From Thioalkalivibrio halophilus (lineage in GTDB: Bacteria; Pseudomonadota; Gammaproteobacteria; Ectothiorhodospirales; Ectothiorhodospiraceae), in assembly GCF_001995255.1 (NCBI RefSeq), contig NZ_MUZR01000017.1, positions 591-64,590 of the forward strand: DNA of 64,000 nucleotides, given 5' to 3'. Made by a program: the position numbers and the translations under genes. The notes beneath the pieces are model-generated. The model saw only the letters and a list, made by a program, of their open reading frames with translations. It made no database searches and had not been told where the DNA came from. Positions 32,653-42,617 of the stretch are shown here, in pieces; position 1 is the first letter of the stretch; each line of letters starts with the position of its first letter.

Positions 32653-33015
32653 ATGTCCGAATCGCCACGCCCTACGCTGTACCACAACCCGCGCTGCAGC
32701 AAGTCCCGCGCCGCGCTGGCCCTGCTGCGTGAACGCGACATCGAGCCGGAGATCGTCGAATACCTGAAGACCCCGCCGGACGCGGACACCCTGCGCACGA
32801 TCCTCGAGCGTCTGGAAGTGCGCCCGCGCGAGCTGCTGCGCACCGGCGAGGCCGAATACCGCGAACTGGGCCTGAAGGACGCCGAGCTGGACGACGAGGC
32901 GCTGATCCGGACCATGGTCGAACACCCGAAACTGATCGAGCGCCCGATCCTGGTCCACGGTGACGCCGCACGCATCGGCCGGCCGCCCGAACAGATCCTG
33001 GAGATCCTGCCGTGA
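32653..33015 (+). CDS. arsC: Arsenate reductase (glutaredoxin-dependent), ArsC family
   Basis: A 120-residue ArsC-family oxidoreductase. The active Cys is C15 in HNPRCSKSR, and the later R-P-I-L segment (IERPILVHGDAARIGRPPEQIL) corresponds to the arsenate-binding arginine region. It reduces arsenate to arsenite with glutathione/glutaredoxin; close relatives (YfgD type) may have other thiol roles. It is first of three overlapping genes arsC-wrbA-DUF2069 (GTGA and ATGA junctions). No arsenite pump or ArsR is nearby, so a housekeeping role is as likely as resistance. Confidence 0.9.
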   Translation: MSESPRPTLYHNPRCSKSRAALALLRERDIEPEIVEYLKTPPDADTLRTILERLEVRPRELLRTGEAEYRELGLKDAELDDEALIRTMVEHPKLIERPILVHGDAARIGRPPEQILEILP

Positions 33016-33638
33016 GCGCCGCCGTGGAAGTCCTGGTGCTGTACTACAGCCGCTACGGCGCCACTGCCGAACTGGCGCGCCACGTGGCCACCGGCGTGGA
33101 GCAGTCCGGGGCCACCGCCCGGGTACGCACGGTCCCGCCGGTGACCACCGGCACCCCCGGCGACACCCCGGCGGTGCCCGACAGCGGCCCGCCCTGGGCC
33201 GAGACCCGCGATCTGGAAGAATGCGCCGGGCTGGTGCTGGGCTCGCCGACCCGCTTCGGCAACATGGCCGCGCCGCTCAAGCACTTCCTCGATGGCACCA
33301 GCGGGCTGTGGGCCAGCGGCGGCCTGGTGGACCGCCCGTTCGGGGTGTTCACCAGCACCGCCACCCAGCACGGCGGTCAGGAGACCACCCTGCTGACCAT
33401 GGCCCTGCCGCTGATCCATCAGGGCATGCTGTGGGCCGGCGTGCCGTACACCGTGCCGGAACTCTCCACGACCACCACCGGCGGCACGCCCTACGGCGCC
33501 AGCCACGTGGCCGGGGAACGCGGCGAGGCGCCGGTCTCGCGCGAGGAGCAGCGCATCGCCAGCGCGCTGGGCGAGCGCGTGGGGCGGCTGGCGCAGCGGC
33601 TTCAGGCCGCAGAGGGCCAGGGAGGCGGCAAGGCATGA
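33012..33638 (+). CDS. wrbA: NAD(P)H:quinone oxidoreductase WrbA
   Basis: A 208-residue flavodoxin-like quinone reductase that uses FMN. The FMN phosphate loop is at YYSRYGATAELA (positions about 11-22). The WrbA-specific block GSPTRFGNMAAPLKHFLD and the FTSTATQHGGQETT loop follow. It performs two-electron quinone reduction, limiting semiquinone stress. It starts at GTG in the arsC stop (GTGA) and ends in an ATGA overlap with the DUF2069 gene, a gene order common in gammaproteobacteria. Confidence 0.93.
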   Translation: MSAAVEVLVLYYSRYGATAELARHVATGVEQSGATARVRTVPPVTTGTPGDTPAVPDSGPPWAETRDLEECAGLVLGSPTRFGNMAAPLKHFLDGTSGLWASGGLVDRPFGVFTSTATQHGGQETTLLTMALPLIHQGMLWAGVPYTVPELSTTTTGGTPYGASHVAGERGEAPVSREEQRIASALGERVGRLAQRLQAAEGQGGGKA

Positions 33639-34015
33639 ACCTCGTGGCCCTGTTCCGCTGGATGGCCCTGATCGGCTGGTTCGGCCTGTTCGCCACCCTG
33701 CTGGCGTTCACCGGCTGGCTGCAGCCGCCGGAGGCCCTGCCGCGCGCCCTCGCCCTGGCGATCCTGCTGGTGCCGCTGCTGTTCCCGCTGCGCGGGATCC
33801 TGCATGCGCGCCGCTACACCCATGCCTGGGCCAGCCTGCTGGCGCTGGCCTACATCACCCTCGGGATCACACTGGCGTCGGTCGCCAGCGACCGTCTCTA
33901 CGGTGCGCTGGTCACGGGCTTCAGCCTGGCCTGGTTTGCCGGCTGCCTGCTGTTCGTGAAGCTGGACGCGCGCCGCGCCCGCGCGGCTCAGTCGGCGGCC
34001 GAACGCGCCAGCTGA
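33635..34015 (+). CDS. DUF2069 family membrane protein
   Basis: A 126-residue inner-membrane protein with four hydrophobic helices. The pattern PLLFPLRGILHARRYTHAWASLLALAYI is typical of DUF2069 proteins, which lie beside wrbA in many gammaproteobacteria. Function unknown. It starts in the wrbA stop (ATGA) and overlaps the convergent hda gene by 28 bp at its 3' end. Confidence 0.88.
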   Translation: MNLVALFRWMALIGWFGLFATLLAFTGWLQPPEALPRALALAILLVPLLFPLRGILHARRYTHAWASLLALAYITLGITLASVASDRLYGALVTGFSLAWFAGCLLFVKLDARRARAAQSAAERAS

Positions 34016-34731
34016 TCGCGCACGAAGGGGATGGTCAGGCGGCGCTGTTCGGCCAGCGCCGCCAGGTCCAGGCGTTCCAGCAGGGCCAGCAGCGCGGCAA
34101 CATCCCGCCGCTGGTGGCGCAGCACATAGGCGGCCACCGCATCCGGCATCTCCAGGCCGCGCCGCCGGGCGCGGTCCACCAGGATGCGCCGTAGATCCTC
34201 CTCCTCCGGGGGCTCCAGGCGGAATACCGGCCCCCAGCCCAGGCGGGAGCTCAGATCCGGCAGGGTCGCGCCCATGTCGTCCGGCGGCTCCGGCGCCGCC
34301 AGCAGCACCCGGCAGCCAGCATCGCGCAGACGGTTGAGCAGGCCGAACAGCGCCTCGTCCCAGGCCGGCGAACCGACCACCGCCGCAAGGTCATCCAGCG
34401 CCACCAGCCCTGCACGCTCCAGCCCGTCCAGCACCGCCGCGGGGGGCGCCGTGGCCAGTTCCGCCAGCGGCAGGTAGGCGGCCCGGTCGCCGCGTTCATG
34501 CGCCACGTGGCAGGCGGCCTGCAGCAGATGGGTCTTGCCGGTCGCGCCCGGCCCGTGCAGATAGACCTGCGGCTGACTCAGCCCGGCGTTGCGCCCCAGG
34601 CTCTCGACGGTGTCGCGCGCGATCCGATTGGCCTCGGCGTGGTATTCCACAAAGCGCGATGCATCGCGCAGCCGCAGGTCCAGCGGGAGCTGGGCCACGT
34701 CGGTGTCGACGCTGGCAGGATCTCGGGTCAC
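33988..34731 (-). CDS. hda: DnaA regulatory inactivator Hda
   Basis: A 247-residue AAA+ protein homologous to the central domain of DnaA. Walker A is GPGATGKTHLLQ, Walker B LVALDDLAAVVG, with sensor and arginine-finger regions further on. The N-terminus QLPLDLRLRDASRFVEY contains the QLPLDL clamp-binding peptide that tethers Hda to DnaN. It promotes ATP hydrolysis by DnaA after initiation (RIDA). The GTG start at 34731 overlaps the perM stop (GTGA). The tail overlaps the convergent DUF2069 gene by 28 bp. Confidence 0.93.
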   Translation of the reverse strand: MTRDPASVDTDVAQLPLDLRLRDASRFVEYHAEANRIARDTVESLGRNAGLSQPQVYLHGPGATGKTHLLQAACHVAHERGDRAAYLPLAELATAPPAAVLDGLERAGLVALDDLAAVVGSPAWDEALFGLLNRLRDAGCRVLLAAPEPPDDMGATLPDLSSRLGWGPVFRLEPPEEEDLRRILVDRARRRGLEMPDAVAAYVLRHQRRDVAALLALLERLDLAALAEQRRLTIPFVRDQLARSAAD

Positions 34732-35846
34732 GGGTCGGCATCCCCTCCGGGGGCGGGCTGATTGAGCGCGCGATAATGCGCCAGCGCGTGGCGCACCGCA
34801 ACGGCCAGCACCGCCGCCACCGGCAGGGCCAGCAGCACCCCCACGAACCCGAACAGCTGCCCCCCGGCCAGCACGGCGAAGATCACTGCCACCGGGTGCA
34901 GCCCGGTGCGGTCCCCCACCAGCCACGGGGTCAGCCAGACCGATTCGAGGACCTGCGCCACCGCGAAGATCGCCCAGACCACCAGCAGCAGGAGCCAGCC
35001 ATCCCCGGCAAACAGCACCGCGGCACTGGCCAGGCTGATGCCCACGATCACGCCCACGTACGGGATGAAACTCACCACGCCCGCGATCACGCCGATGGCC
35101 AGCCCCAGCTCCACGCCCGCCAGCGACAGGGCCACCGCATAGAACAGGCCCAGCGAAACCATCACCAGCAGCTGCCCGCGCAGGAACGCACCCAGCACTT
35201 CGTCGGATTCGCGCGCGAAAGTCTCCACCGACGGGCGCCAGGCCAGCGGCAGCAGGTCGTGCAGGCCGTCGATCAGGCGCGGCCAGTCGCGCAGCAGATA
35301 GAAGCTCACCACCGGGATCAGCACCAGGTTGAGCACGCCCATCACCAGCGCGGTGGTGGAACTGCCGATCCAGTGCAGCGCGCCGCCGGCCAGGCCGCCC
35401 GCCTCCTGCCAGTGGCGCGCCACCATGTCCTGCACCGCCTGCGGATCCAGCGCCGGGATGCCGTCGCCGACATGCCGCTCCAGCCATGGCCGTGCCTGCT
35501 GGTCGAACCAGGCCATGATCTCCGGCAGGAACAGGAACAGGCGCTCCAGCTGGGCGGCCACCAGCGGGATCAGGACCAGCACCACCGCCGCCAGCAGCAG
35601 CATCACCAGCAGGGAGATGACCAGCGTGGCCACCGTGCGCGAGGTATTCAAACGCACCCCCAGGCGGGTCACCAGCGGGTTGAACAGGTAACCCACCAGC
35701 AGGGCGACCAGAAATGGCATGAGAATGGGCGCCAGCAGATACAGCGCGCCGGCCACGACCAGCAGCCCCAGCAGGGCGGCCACGGTGGCGGCGGATACGT
35801 TCCCCGGGGCCGGGCCACCGGGGGGCAGGGTTTCTGTGGCGCTCAT
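34728..35846 (-). CDS. perM: AI-2E/PerM family transporter
   Basis: A 372-residue membrane protein with about eight hydrophobic helices. The family region includes FIPYVGVIVGISLASAAVLF, the segment HPVAVIFAVLAGGQLFGFVGVLLALPVAAV, and a large middle loop. AI-2E family members transport diverse small molecules or ions (some are Na+/H+ antiporters); no substrate can be inferred. It is co-transcribed with hda (GTGA overlap), and the DUF2066 gene ends only 16 bp upstream on the same strand. The start at 35846 is preceded by GGGGAAG. A second paralogue is at 52257-53390. Confidence 0.9.
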   Translation of the reverse strand: MSATETLPPGGPAPGNVSAATVAALLGLLVVAGALYLLAPILMPFLVALLVGYLFNPLVTRLGVRLNTSRTVATLVISLLVMLLLAAVVLVLIPLVAAQLERLFLFLPEIMAWFDQQARPWLERHVGDGIPALDPQAVQDMVARHWQEAGGLAGGALHWIGSSTTALVMGVLNLVLIPVVSFYLLRDWPRLIDGLHDLLPLAWRPSVETFARESDEVLGAFLRGQLLVMVSLGLFYAVALSLAGVELGLAIGVIAGVVSFIPYVGVIVGISLASAAVLFAGDGWLLLLVVWAIFAVAQVLESVWLTPWLVGDRTGLHPVAVIFAVLAGGQLFGFVGVLLALPVAAVLAVAVRHALAHYRALNQPAPGGDADP

Positions 35847-35862
35847 CGGATCTTCCCCCGGA

Positions 35863-36912
35863 TCAACGCACACCCAGCCACAGTGCAGCGTCGGGGAGTC
35901 CGGCCTCTTCCCGTTCCTCCTCCCCGGCCGCAGGGAAACCCGCCTCCTGCAGCACTTCGCCCAGGGCCTCGGCATCCAGACCGGTGCGCAACCGCAAGGT
36001 CAGGGCGGCCCTGCCCAGCGAGTCCAGCTGCACGCGTTCGATGGCCTCCATGCCGTCCAGCCGGGCACGCAGCTGGCGAAAACCGTCGAAACCCGCCACC
36101 CCGGTAAAGCCCACCGTGATCCACTCGGGTTCGTCCGGCACCCGCGCCAGGTCAGCGCCCATCCGGTCCAGCGCGGCGGCGATCGCCTGACGCGCGGCCG
36201 CCGGGGCATCCGCGCCGGTGGCCTCGGCACGGTATTCGCGGTCCCGGTGCACCAGCAGGGCCCGCGCGCGGGTCTCGCCTTCCGCCGGTCGCAGGTGCAG
36301 CAGGATCAGGCCGTCCGGGCCGTAGCGCCCGGCCGCCTCGAACAGCGGCTCGGTCACGCGTCCGACGATGTCGCTGATGCGCGCCTCGCGCCGGTCCTGC
36401 AGATCCCCCAGCGGGAACAGCAGCGGCATGTCCCGCTCGCCGGCCAGGGTCTCCAGTGCGGCCAGCACGCCGGAGTCCTCCCCGACGGACGCGGTGCCCA
36501 GCAGGTCACGTCGGCCGCCGGCCTCCTCCACCGCCCACACCAGCAGGGACGGACGCGAGCCGACAAGCATCGGAACGGCGGCGTCGCGCAGCGACCGGCG
36601 CAGGGCAGTCCGGTCGAACTCCAGGCGATAGCCGCCCGCCTCGCGCGCCTGCTGGCGCTCCAGCGCCGCCGGCAGTTCGTCATCGTCCGGGGCCTCGCGC
36701 AGCTCGTCGGCGAGCGCCCGCACCGCGTCGGAATCCAGCCCCGCCACCCGCACCAGCGCCGCGTGAAGCCCTTCCGCCAGCGCCGCTTCGCGCTCTTCCG
36801 CATCGCTCTGAACGACCAGCGTCCCCGCCCCCGCGGCCTGTGGAAGCAAAGCGATCAGCCACAGGGACAGGAACAGGACGACGGCGGAGATGGAACGCGA
36901 CACGGCAGACAT
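35863..36912 (-). CDS. DUF2066 family exported protein
   Basis: A 349-residue protein with an N-terminal signal (about 8-28, LPQAAGAG). The DUF2066 features are an early LVRVAGLD segment, YRLEFDRTALRRSLRDAAVP, and the strand LLVWAVEEAG. It ends with a tandem beta-alpha domain (QLRARLDGMEAIERVQLDSLG). DUF2066 genes are often found beside purM, hda and perM in gammaproteobacteria, as here, where it is divergent from purM and 16 bp upstream of perM. Function unknown; periplasmic or lipid-facing by its signal. Confidence 0.85.
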   Translation of the reverse strand: MSAVSRSISAVVLFLSLWLIALLPQAAGAGTLVVQSDAEEREAALAEGLHAALVRVAGLDSDAVRALADELREAPDDDELPAALERQQAREAGGYRLEFDRTALRRSLRDAAVPMLVGSRPSLLVWAVEEAGGRRDLLGTASVGEDSGVLAALETLAGERDMPLLFPLGDLQDRREARISDIVGRVTEPLFEAAGRYGPDGLILLHLRPAEGETRARALLVHRDREYRAEATGADAPAAARQAIAAALDRMGADLARVPDEPEWITVGFTGVAGFDGFRQLRARLDGMEAIERVQLDSLGRAALTLRLRTGLDAEALGEVLQEAGFPAAGEEEREEAGLPDAALWLGVR

Positions 36913-37092
36913 GGGACTCACGGGCAGCAGGCAGGCAACACGCCGCTCAACATAGCACAGCGCCCGCCGCCGGCGCGCCGCCCGCGCTTTGCACGCCCCG
37001 GCACGGGCGGCTAACATGCCCGGGTTCAATGCGCGCCTGCCCACGGGCAGCGTCGCGGCCCGCCAGAAGGCCCTTTTCCGGGAACGTTGCCC

Positions 37093-38150
<1,058 letters not shown>

Positions 38151-38154
<4 letters not shown>

Positions 38155-38837
38155 CAGGCATGACCCCGCAACGGCTGGTCGTGCTGATCTCCGGGCGCGG
38201 CAGCAACCTCAAGGCCCTGATCGACGCCTGTGAACGCGGCGAGATCAACGGCCAGGTGGTCGGCGTGATCAGCAACCGCCCCGACGCCGGCGGACTCGAG
38301 TTCGCGCGCGCCCGAGGCATCCCGGAACAGGTCCTCAACCACCGCGACTACGCCGGGCGCGAACCGTTCGACGCGGCCCTGGCCGGGGCCATCGAGGCGT
38401 TCGAGCCGGACCTGGTGCTGCTGGCCGGGTTCATGCGCATCCTGACCCCGGGATTCGTGGAACGCTTTACCGGACGGTTGCTGAACATTCACCCGTCGCT
38501 GTTGCCGAAATACCGCGGGCTGGACACCCATGCCCGCGCCCTGGCCGACGGCGAGACCGAACACGGCGCCAGCGTGCACTTCGTCACGCCGGAACTGGAC
38601 GGGGGACCGGTTATCATGCAGGCACGGGTCCCGGTTCTGGCCGACGACACCGAAGCCTCCCTGAGTGCCCGCGCGCAGCAGGCCGAGCACCGCCTCTACC
38701 CCGCAGCAGCCGGGCTGGTGTGTTCAGGGCGGATTCAGTGGTCGGAACCCACGATCCGGTACGATGGCGCCCCGCTGGAGGCGCCCCTGCAGCTCGATCA
38801 CGAGGTGACTTCCCATGCCCCAGGTGAATCGTCCTGA
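38151..38837 (+). CDS. purN: Phosphoribosylglycinamide formyltransferase
   Basis: A 228-residue GAR transformylase transferring formyl from 10-formyl-THF to GAR, the third step of purine synthesis. The N-terminal loop [17 protein letters not shown] binds phosphate. Catalytic N and H are in [18 protein letters not shown] and the Asp in [13 protein letters not shown]. The start is either ATG 38151, overlapping the purM stop, or ATG 38160 three codons later. It is slightly longer than E. coli PurN (212) with a C-terminal extension. Overlaps the DUF3108 gene by 23 bp. Confidence 0.96.
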
Positions 38838-39654
38838 CGCCGCCCGACGGCGTTTCACGGCGCGGTTGCTGACCGGTCTCGTCCTGGCGCTGGCCGCGAT
38901 CCTCGCAACGGCGTTCCCGACCGCCGCCCCTGCCACCGACAGCAACGCGGACCCGGCGGACGCGTCGCGGATTCCGCCGTTCACGGCCAGCTTCGAAGCC
39001 ACGGCCATGGCCAGCACGCTGAATGCCTCCATGAGCCTCAACCACGAAGACCTCCGCACGCGCATGGCGATGGATGCCCACGTGACCGGATTCCTGCGCG
39101 TACTCGGGCGTTTCGAACTCAGCCGCGAATCGCTGCTGAACACCAATGGTTCCGGCCTGCACCTGATCTCGTCGCGCTCCCACCAGGTCACCCCGCGTGA
39201 GGAACGTAAAGTCGAAACCCGCCTGGACCACGAGGAACAGCAGGCCATCGGCCACATCGACAGCGAGCGGTTCACGCTCGACGTGCCCGAAGGCACCCTC
39301 GACTTCCTTGGCTCGCTCTACATGATGATGCAGCAGCTGGAAACCGGCGAACTGGGCGTCACCGGCGACACCGTCCGCATCCGCACCCTGGAGCGCGACC
39401 GCCTGCGCGAATACGAATTCCGCCGCGACGGCGAGGAAACCGTGGACTCCGGCATCGGCTCGCTGGACACCGTGCGCGTGGTCCGCCGCAGCGACAACGG
39501 CGATGTCGAACTCGCCGCCTGGTTCGCCCCGGACCTGAACCACATCCCCGTGCGCTTCGACTACGAAGCCGGCGGGCGCGTGTTCGAACTCGAACTCACC
39601 GCGCTGGAATGGCACGAACCCATCATCGACCTGACCGAAGATCCCAATCCGTGA
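38815..39654 (+). CDS. DUF3108 family exported protein
   Basis: A 279-residue protein with a signal peptide or N-terminal anchor (about 14-40). The DUF3108 domain has FTASFEATAMASTLNASMSLN, RFELSRESLLNTNGSGLHLISS and the C-terminal VELAAWFAPDLNHIPVRFDYE. Homologues follow purN in many gammaproteobacteria; function is unknown but likely in the envelope. Its start, with GAGGTGA upstream, lies inside the 3' end of purN. The stop abuts the Lpd-like gene. Confidence 0.85.
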   Translation: MPQVNRPDAARRRFTARLLTGLVLALAAILATAFPTAAPATDSNADPADASRIPPFTASFEATAMASTLNASMSLNHEDLRTRMAMDAHVTGFLRVLGRFELSRESLLNTNGSGLHLISSRSHQVTPREERKVETRLDHEEQQAIGHIDSERFTLDVPEGTLDFLGSLYMMMQQLETGELGVTGDTVRIRTLERDRLREYEFRRDGEETVDSGIGSLDTVRVVRRSDNGDVELAAWFAPDLNHIPVRFDYEAGGRVFELELTALEWHEPIIDLTEDPNP

Positions 39655-39662
39655 GCACATCC

Positions 39663-41069
39663 ATGAGCGAAACCTTCGACCTGGCCATCATCGGCAGCGG
39701 CCCCGGCGGTTATCGCGCCGCCGTCCTCGGCGCCCTGCGCGGACTCTCCGTCGTCATCATCGAGAAGGACACCTGGGGCGGCTGCTGCCTCAACCGCGGC
39801 TGCGTGCCCAAGAAGGACTGGTACCACACCGCGCGCACCGTGGCCGCCCAGCGCCACTTCGAGGGCCGCGGCATCCGGGGCTCGCTGAGCGCGGAGATGG
39901 ACCCGGCCTGGGACCATCAGAAGGAGGTCGTGACCTCGGTGCGCGACTCCTACCTGGAGTACATGAAGCACCTGAAGATCCAGTACCGCGAGGGCACCGC
40001 GCGCTTTCGCGACGCCACCACCCTGGAGGTCACCGGCGCCGACGGCAGCGAGACCCTGGAAGCGAAGCACACCATCATCGCCACCGGCGCCACGGCCACC
40101 GTGCCCGCACCGTTCGAGGCCGTCCCCGGGCGGGTGATCACCACCGACATGCTGTTCGACGAGCGTCCGCCGCTAGGGCACCGGGTCGCCATCATCGGCT
40201 CCGGCGTGGTGGCCACCGAATTCGCCTTCATCTTCTCCCAGCTGGGCAAGGAAGTGACCTGGCTGACCCGCTCGAAACCCCTGAACGGCCAGAAGTTCAG
40301 CCCCCAGGCCCTGTCGACGCTGAAGGACAAGCTGGGTGAGAACGGCGTCGAGCCGATCCGGGTGAAGGGCTACGAGAGCGTGGAGACCACCGATAACGGC
40401 GTCGTCATCACCGATCAGGACGGCGGGCGCCACGAGGTCGACTGGGTCCTGCTCGGTACTGGCCGCACGCCGCATACCGCGGACCTGAACCTGGAGGCCG
40501 TCGGCGTGCAGACCGACGCGCGCGGCTTCGTGCAGCGACGCGCCACCCTGCAGACCGACGTCGACCACATCTATGCCATCGGCGACGTCGCCAGCGAATG
40601 GCAGACCGCCAACCACGCGCTGGCCGATGCCACCATCGCGGTGGAGAACATCCAGACCGGCAACACCCGCGAGCAGGACGAGCGCTACGTGCCGATCGCC
40701 ATCTATTCGGCGGTGGAGATGGCGCGTCTGGGCATGGACGAGGACGATGCCGAGGACGAGGAACTGGAACCCGCGGTCGGTTTCGCCGCGTTCGAGACCT
40801 CGCCACGCGCCCTGGGGCAGGACGAGCCCGAGGGCTTTGTTCGCCTGATCGGCGACATGGACACCGGCGGCCTGCTGGGCGGGGAGGTCATCGGCGGTGA
40901 CGCCGGCGAGCTGATCCACATCCTGTCGCTGGCCCCCGATCGCGACACCGCGCTCAACTGGATCGCGAAGGGCCAGTGGAACCACCCGGCCCGCGCCGAG
41001 GAGTTCCTCAACGCCACCGAGACCCTGGCCTCCAAGTGGGGCCTGAAGGCCGAGATCTTCGATCTCTGA
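39663..41069 (+). CDS. Dihydrolipoamide dehydrogenase-like flavoprotein
   Basis: A 468-residue pyridine nucleotide-disulphide oxidoreductase. The FAD site is LAIIGSGPGGYRAAVLGAL (7-25). The redox-active disulphide is C-L-N-R-G-C (GGCCLNRGCVPKKDW). The NAD(P) site is VAIIGSGVVATEFAF, and the second FAD motif is YAIGDVA. The C-terminal dimerisation domain ends WNHPARAEEFL, keeping HP and a later Glu like Lpd. No 2-oxoacid dehydrogenase or lipoyl-carrier gene is nearby, so it may serve another lipoyl or sulfur pathway. The start is ATG 39663 or GTG 39651; the latter overlaps the DUF3108 stop. Confidence 0.85.
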   Translation: MSETFDLAIIGSGPGGYRAAVLGALRGLSVVIIEKDTWGGCCLNRGCVPKKDWYHTARTVAAQRHFEGRGIRGSLSAEMDPAWDHQKEVVTSVRDSYLEYMKHLKIQYREGTARFRDATTLEVTGADGSETLEAKHTIIATGATATVPAPFEAVPGRVITTDMLFDERPPLGHRVAIIGSGVVATEFAFIFSQLGKEVTWLTRSKPLNGQKFSPQALSTLKDKLGENGVEPIRVKGYESVETTDNGVVITDQDGGRHEVDWVLLGTGRTPHTADLNLEAVGVQTDARGFVQRRATLQTDVDHIYAIGDVASEWQTANHALADATIAVENIQTGNTREQDERYVPIAIYSAVEMARLGMDEDDAEDEELEPAVGFAAFETSPRALGQDEPEGFVRLIGDMDTGGLLGGEVIGGDAGELIHILSLAPDRDTALNWIAKGQWNHPARAEEFLNATETLASKWGLKAEIFDL

Positions 41070-41104
41070 CCCCCCCGGCCGGCGCCCGTCGCCAGCCGGC
41101 CGTC

Positions 41105-42502
41105 TCAGTCCACGCGCCGCGTCATCCGCACCGCATGTTCGTGCGGATAGCGCGCCGCATGGAAGCGGCCCTCCCAGGTGTCCGCATCCAGGCGTTCGAG
41201 CTCCAGGTGGTAACTCTCCTGCTGGTCCGGGGTCGGGTTCCACACCAGTTCCACGCGTTCCCCGTCTGCGGCAAGCGCCACCGAATCCAGATCACCGCTG
41301 GCGCCGTCCAGCCCGGGCCCGCGGGCATTGCCCATCAGGAAATCGCCCTGCGCACGGGTCTCGCCACGGCCATGGAACACGCTGAAATACGCCAGCGGCA
41401 CGTCACCCTCGACCAGCGCCGCACGCCACGAACCCTGCAGTGCACCGGCGGGCTGACCGCCCTTGCCGTACTCGGCATCCCGCCTGTCCTTCCCGGCGTC
41501 GTCCGGGTCGTCCGGGGCGGCATCCGGGGCCGCATCCGGGGCGTCACCTTCCTCCAGCCAGGGCGGGGGCGGACGCCGATCCACCGCCCACGCGGTGCGG
41601 ATCTGCGCGTCCGGCCCGACGCTCAGGCGCTGCCAGATCGCCTCCAGCTCGTGGTCCATCAGGTCGCCGTCGCGCAGCAGGATATCCACGCTGCCCGGCT
41701 CCTCCAGCCCGACCTCCACCACCGCTTCGGCGAAGGGTTCGGCGAAGCCGACGCTCTCGCGGGCCTCCAGCTGTCCCGGCCGGGTATCCAGCAGGGACCC
41801 CAGCAGGAATGCCGGGGCCGGAGCGCCTTCCGGCGATGACGACAGCGATGGCGGGACGAAATCCCACAGCCCCTCGCCGTTGTCACGCCACTGCGTGACC
41901 CGGTCACCCAGCGGTTCGGGATCGGTACAGGCCTGCTCGAGGCAGCGGGCCTGTTCGATGGCCGATGCGTCCAGGCTCCGGCGCGAGGCCGCGACCACGT
42001 GCCCCGGGAACCCCTGGATCGGGCTCATCACCATGCGCCAGGAGACCCCGTCCCACGCCCCACCGTCGTTACCGTCGCCGGCGTCCTCGTCCGAAGGTTC
42101 AAAACGGTCGATCTGCACGAAATGCAGATCCCGCATCCGCCCGGGCGGACTACCCTCCATCCACTCGAAGCCCGCCTGCATCCGGTAACGCGCCGGTTCC
42201 GCCGGGCCCTCGTGGCCCTCCAGCAGCAGGACGGGCACGGTCCACGGCCCGGCCCGTTCGAACGGCCGCACCGATTCGCGCTGCTCCGGCGGCAGCCGCT
42301 CTCGCAACAGGTCCGGTATCTCTCCGCTCTCGACCCGGCAATACCCTTCCGCTGCGACGAAATCACGTGCAGCCTCGCCCATGTCCTGCGGCGGTGCGGC
42401 CACCGCGCCCCCCGCCGTCAGGCACAGGCCGGTAGTCAGTGCACCCGACGCCAGGCGTCGGCGCAGGCACCCCCGGACGGGGCGCTGTTCCGAATCCCTC
42501 AT
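41105..42502 (-). CDS. Large secreted hypothetical protein
   Basis: A 465-residue protein with a signal peptide (about 17-36, GGAVAAPPQ), so probably periplasmic. The mature part is acidic. A low-complexity spacer (about 310-340) rich in Asp, Ala and Pro (GDAPDAAPDAAPDDPDD) divides a larger N-terminal domain from a C-terminal beta-rich domain with PLAYFSVFHGRGETRAQGDFLMG. I recognise no family. It converges on the Lpd-like gene (36-bp gap) and is downstream of pmbA on the same strand. The start at 42502 has a weak GGAG site; an upstream in-frame start (42586) adds an unlikely N-terminus. Confidence 0.65.
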   Translation of the reverse strand: MRDSEQRPVRGCLRRRLASGALTTGLCLTAGGAVAAPPQDMGEAARDFVAAEGYCRVESGEIPDLLRERLPPEQRESVRPFERAGPWTVPVLLLEGHEGPAEPARYRMQAGFEWMEGSPPGRMRDLHFVQIDRFEPSDEDAGDGNDGGAWDGVSWRMVMSPIQGFPGHVVAASRRSLDASAIEQARCLEQACTDPEPLGDRVTQWRDNGEGLWDFVPPSLSSSPEGAPAPAFLLGSLLDTRPGQLEARESVGFAEPFAEAVVEVGLEEPGSVDILLRDGDLMDHELEAIWQRLSVGPDAQIRTAWAVDRRPPPPWLEEGDAPDAAPDAAPDDPDDAGKDRRDAEYGKGGQPAGALQGSWRAALVEGDVPLAYFSVFHGRGETRAQGDFLMGNARGPGLDGASGDLDSVALAADGERVELVWNPTPDQQESYHLELERLDADTWEGRFHAARYPHEHAVRMTRRVD

Positions 42503-42617
42503 CTTCGTCCACTCCCTCACGCCAGTACCCGGCCATATTGGCCCAACTGGCAACGGCGCGCCCCGCATGATTGCAGGGGCCAGCACGGCCCTCCGGGAGG
42601 GTCCCGGTGAGCGAGGC

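Noticed and set aside
34659-36107. Long plus-strand frame opposite perM
   Set aside because: His/Gln-rich translation of the antisense of a membrane protein; no start signal and no family features.
41500-41550. Repeat-like GGGGC-CGCATCC blocks in the secreted protein gene
   Set aside because: They simply encode the APDAAPD spacer; two short copies are not a meaningful repeat array.
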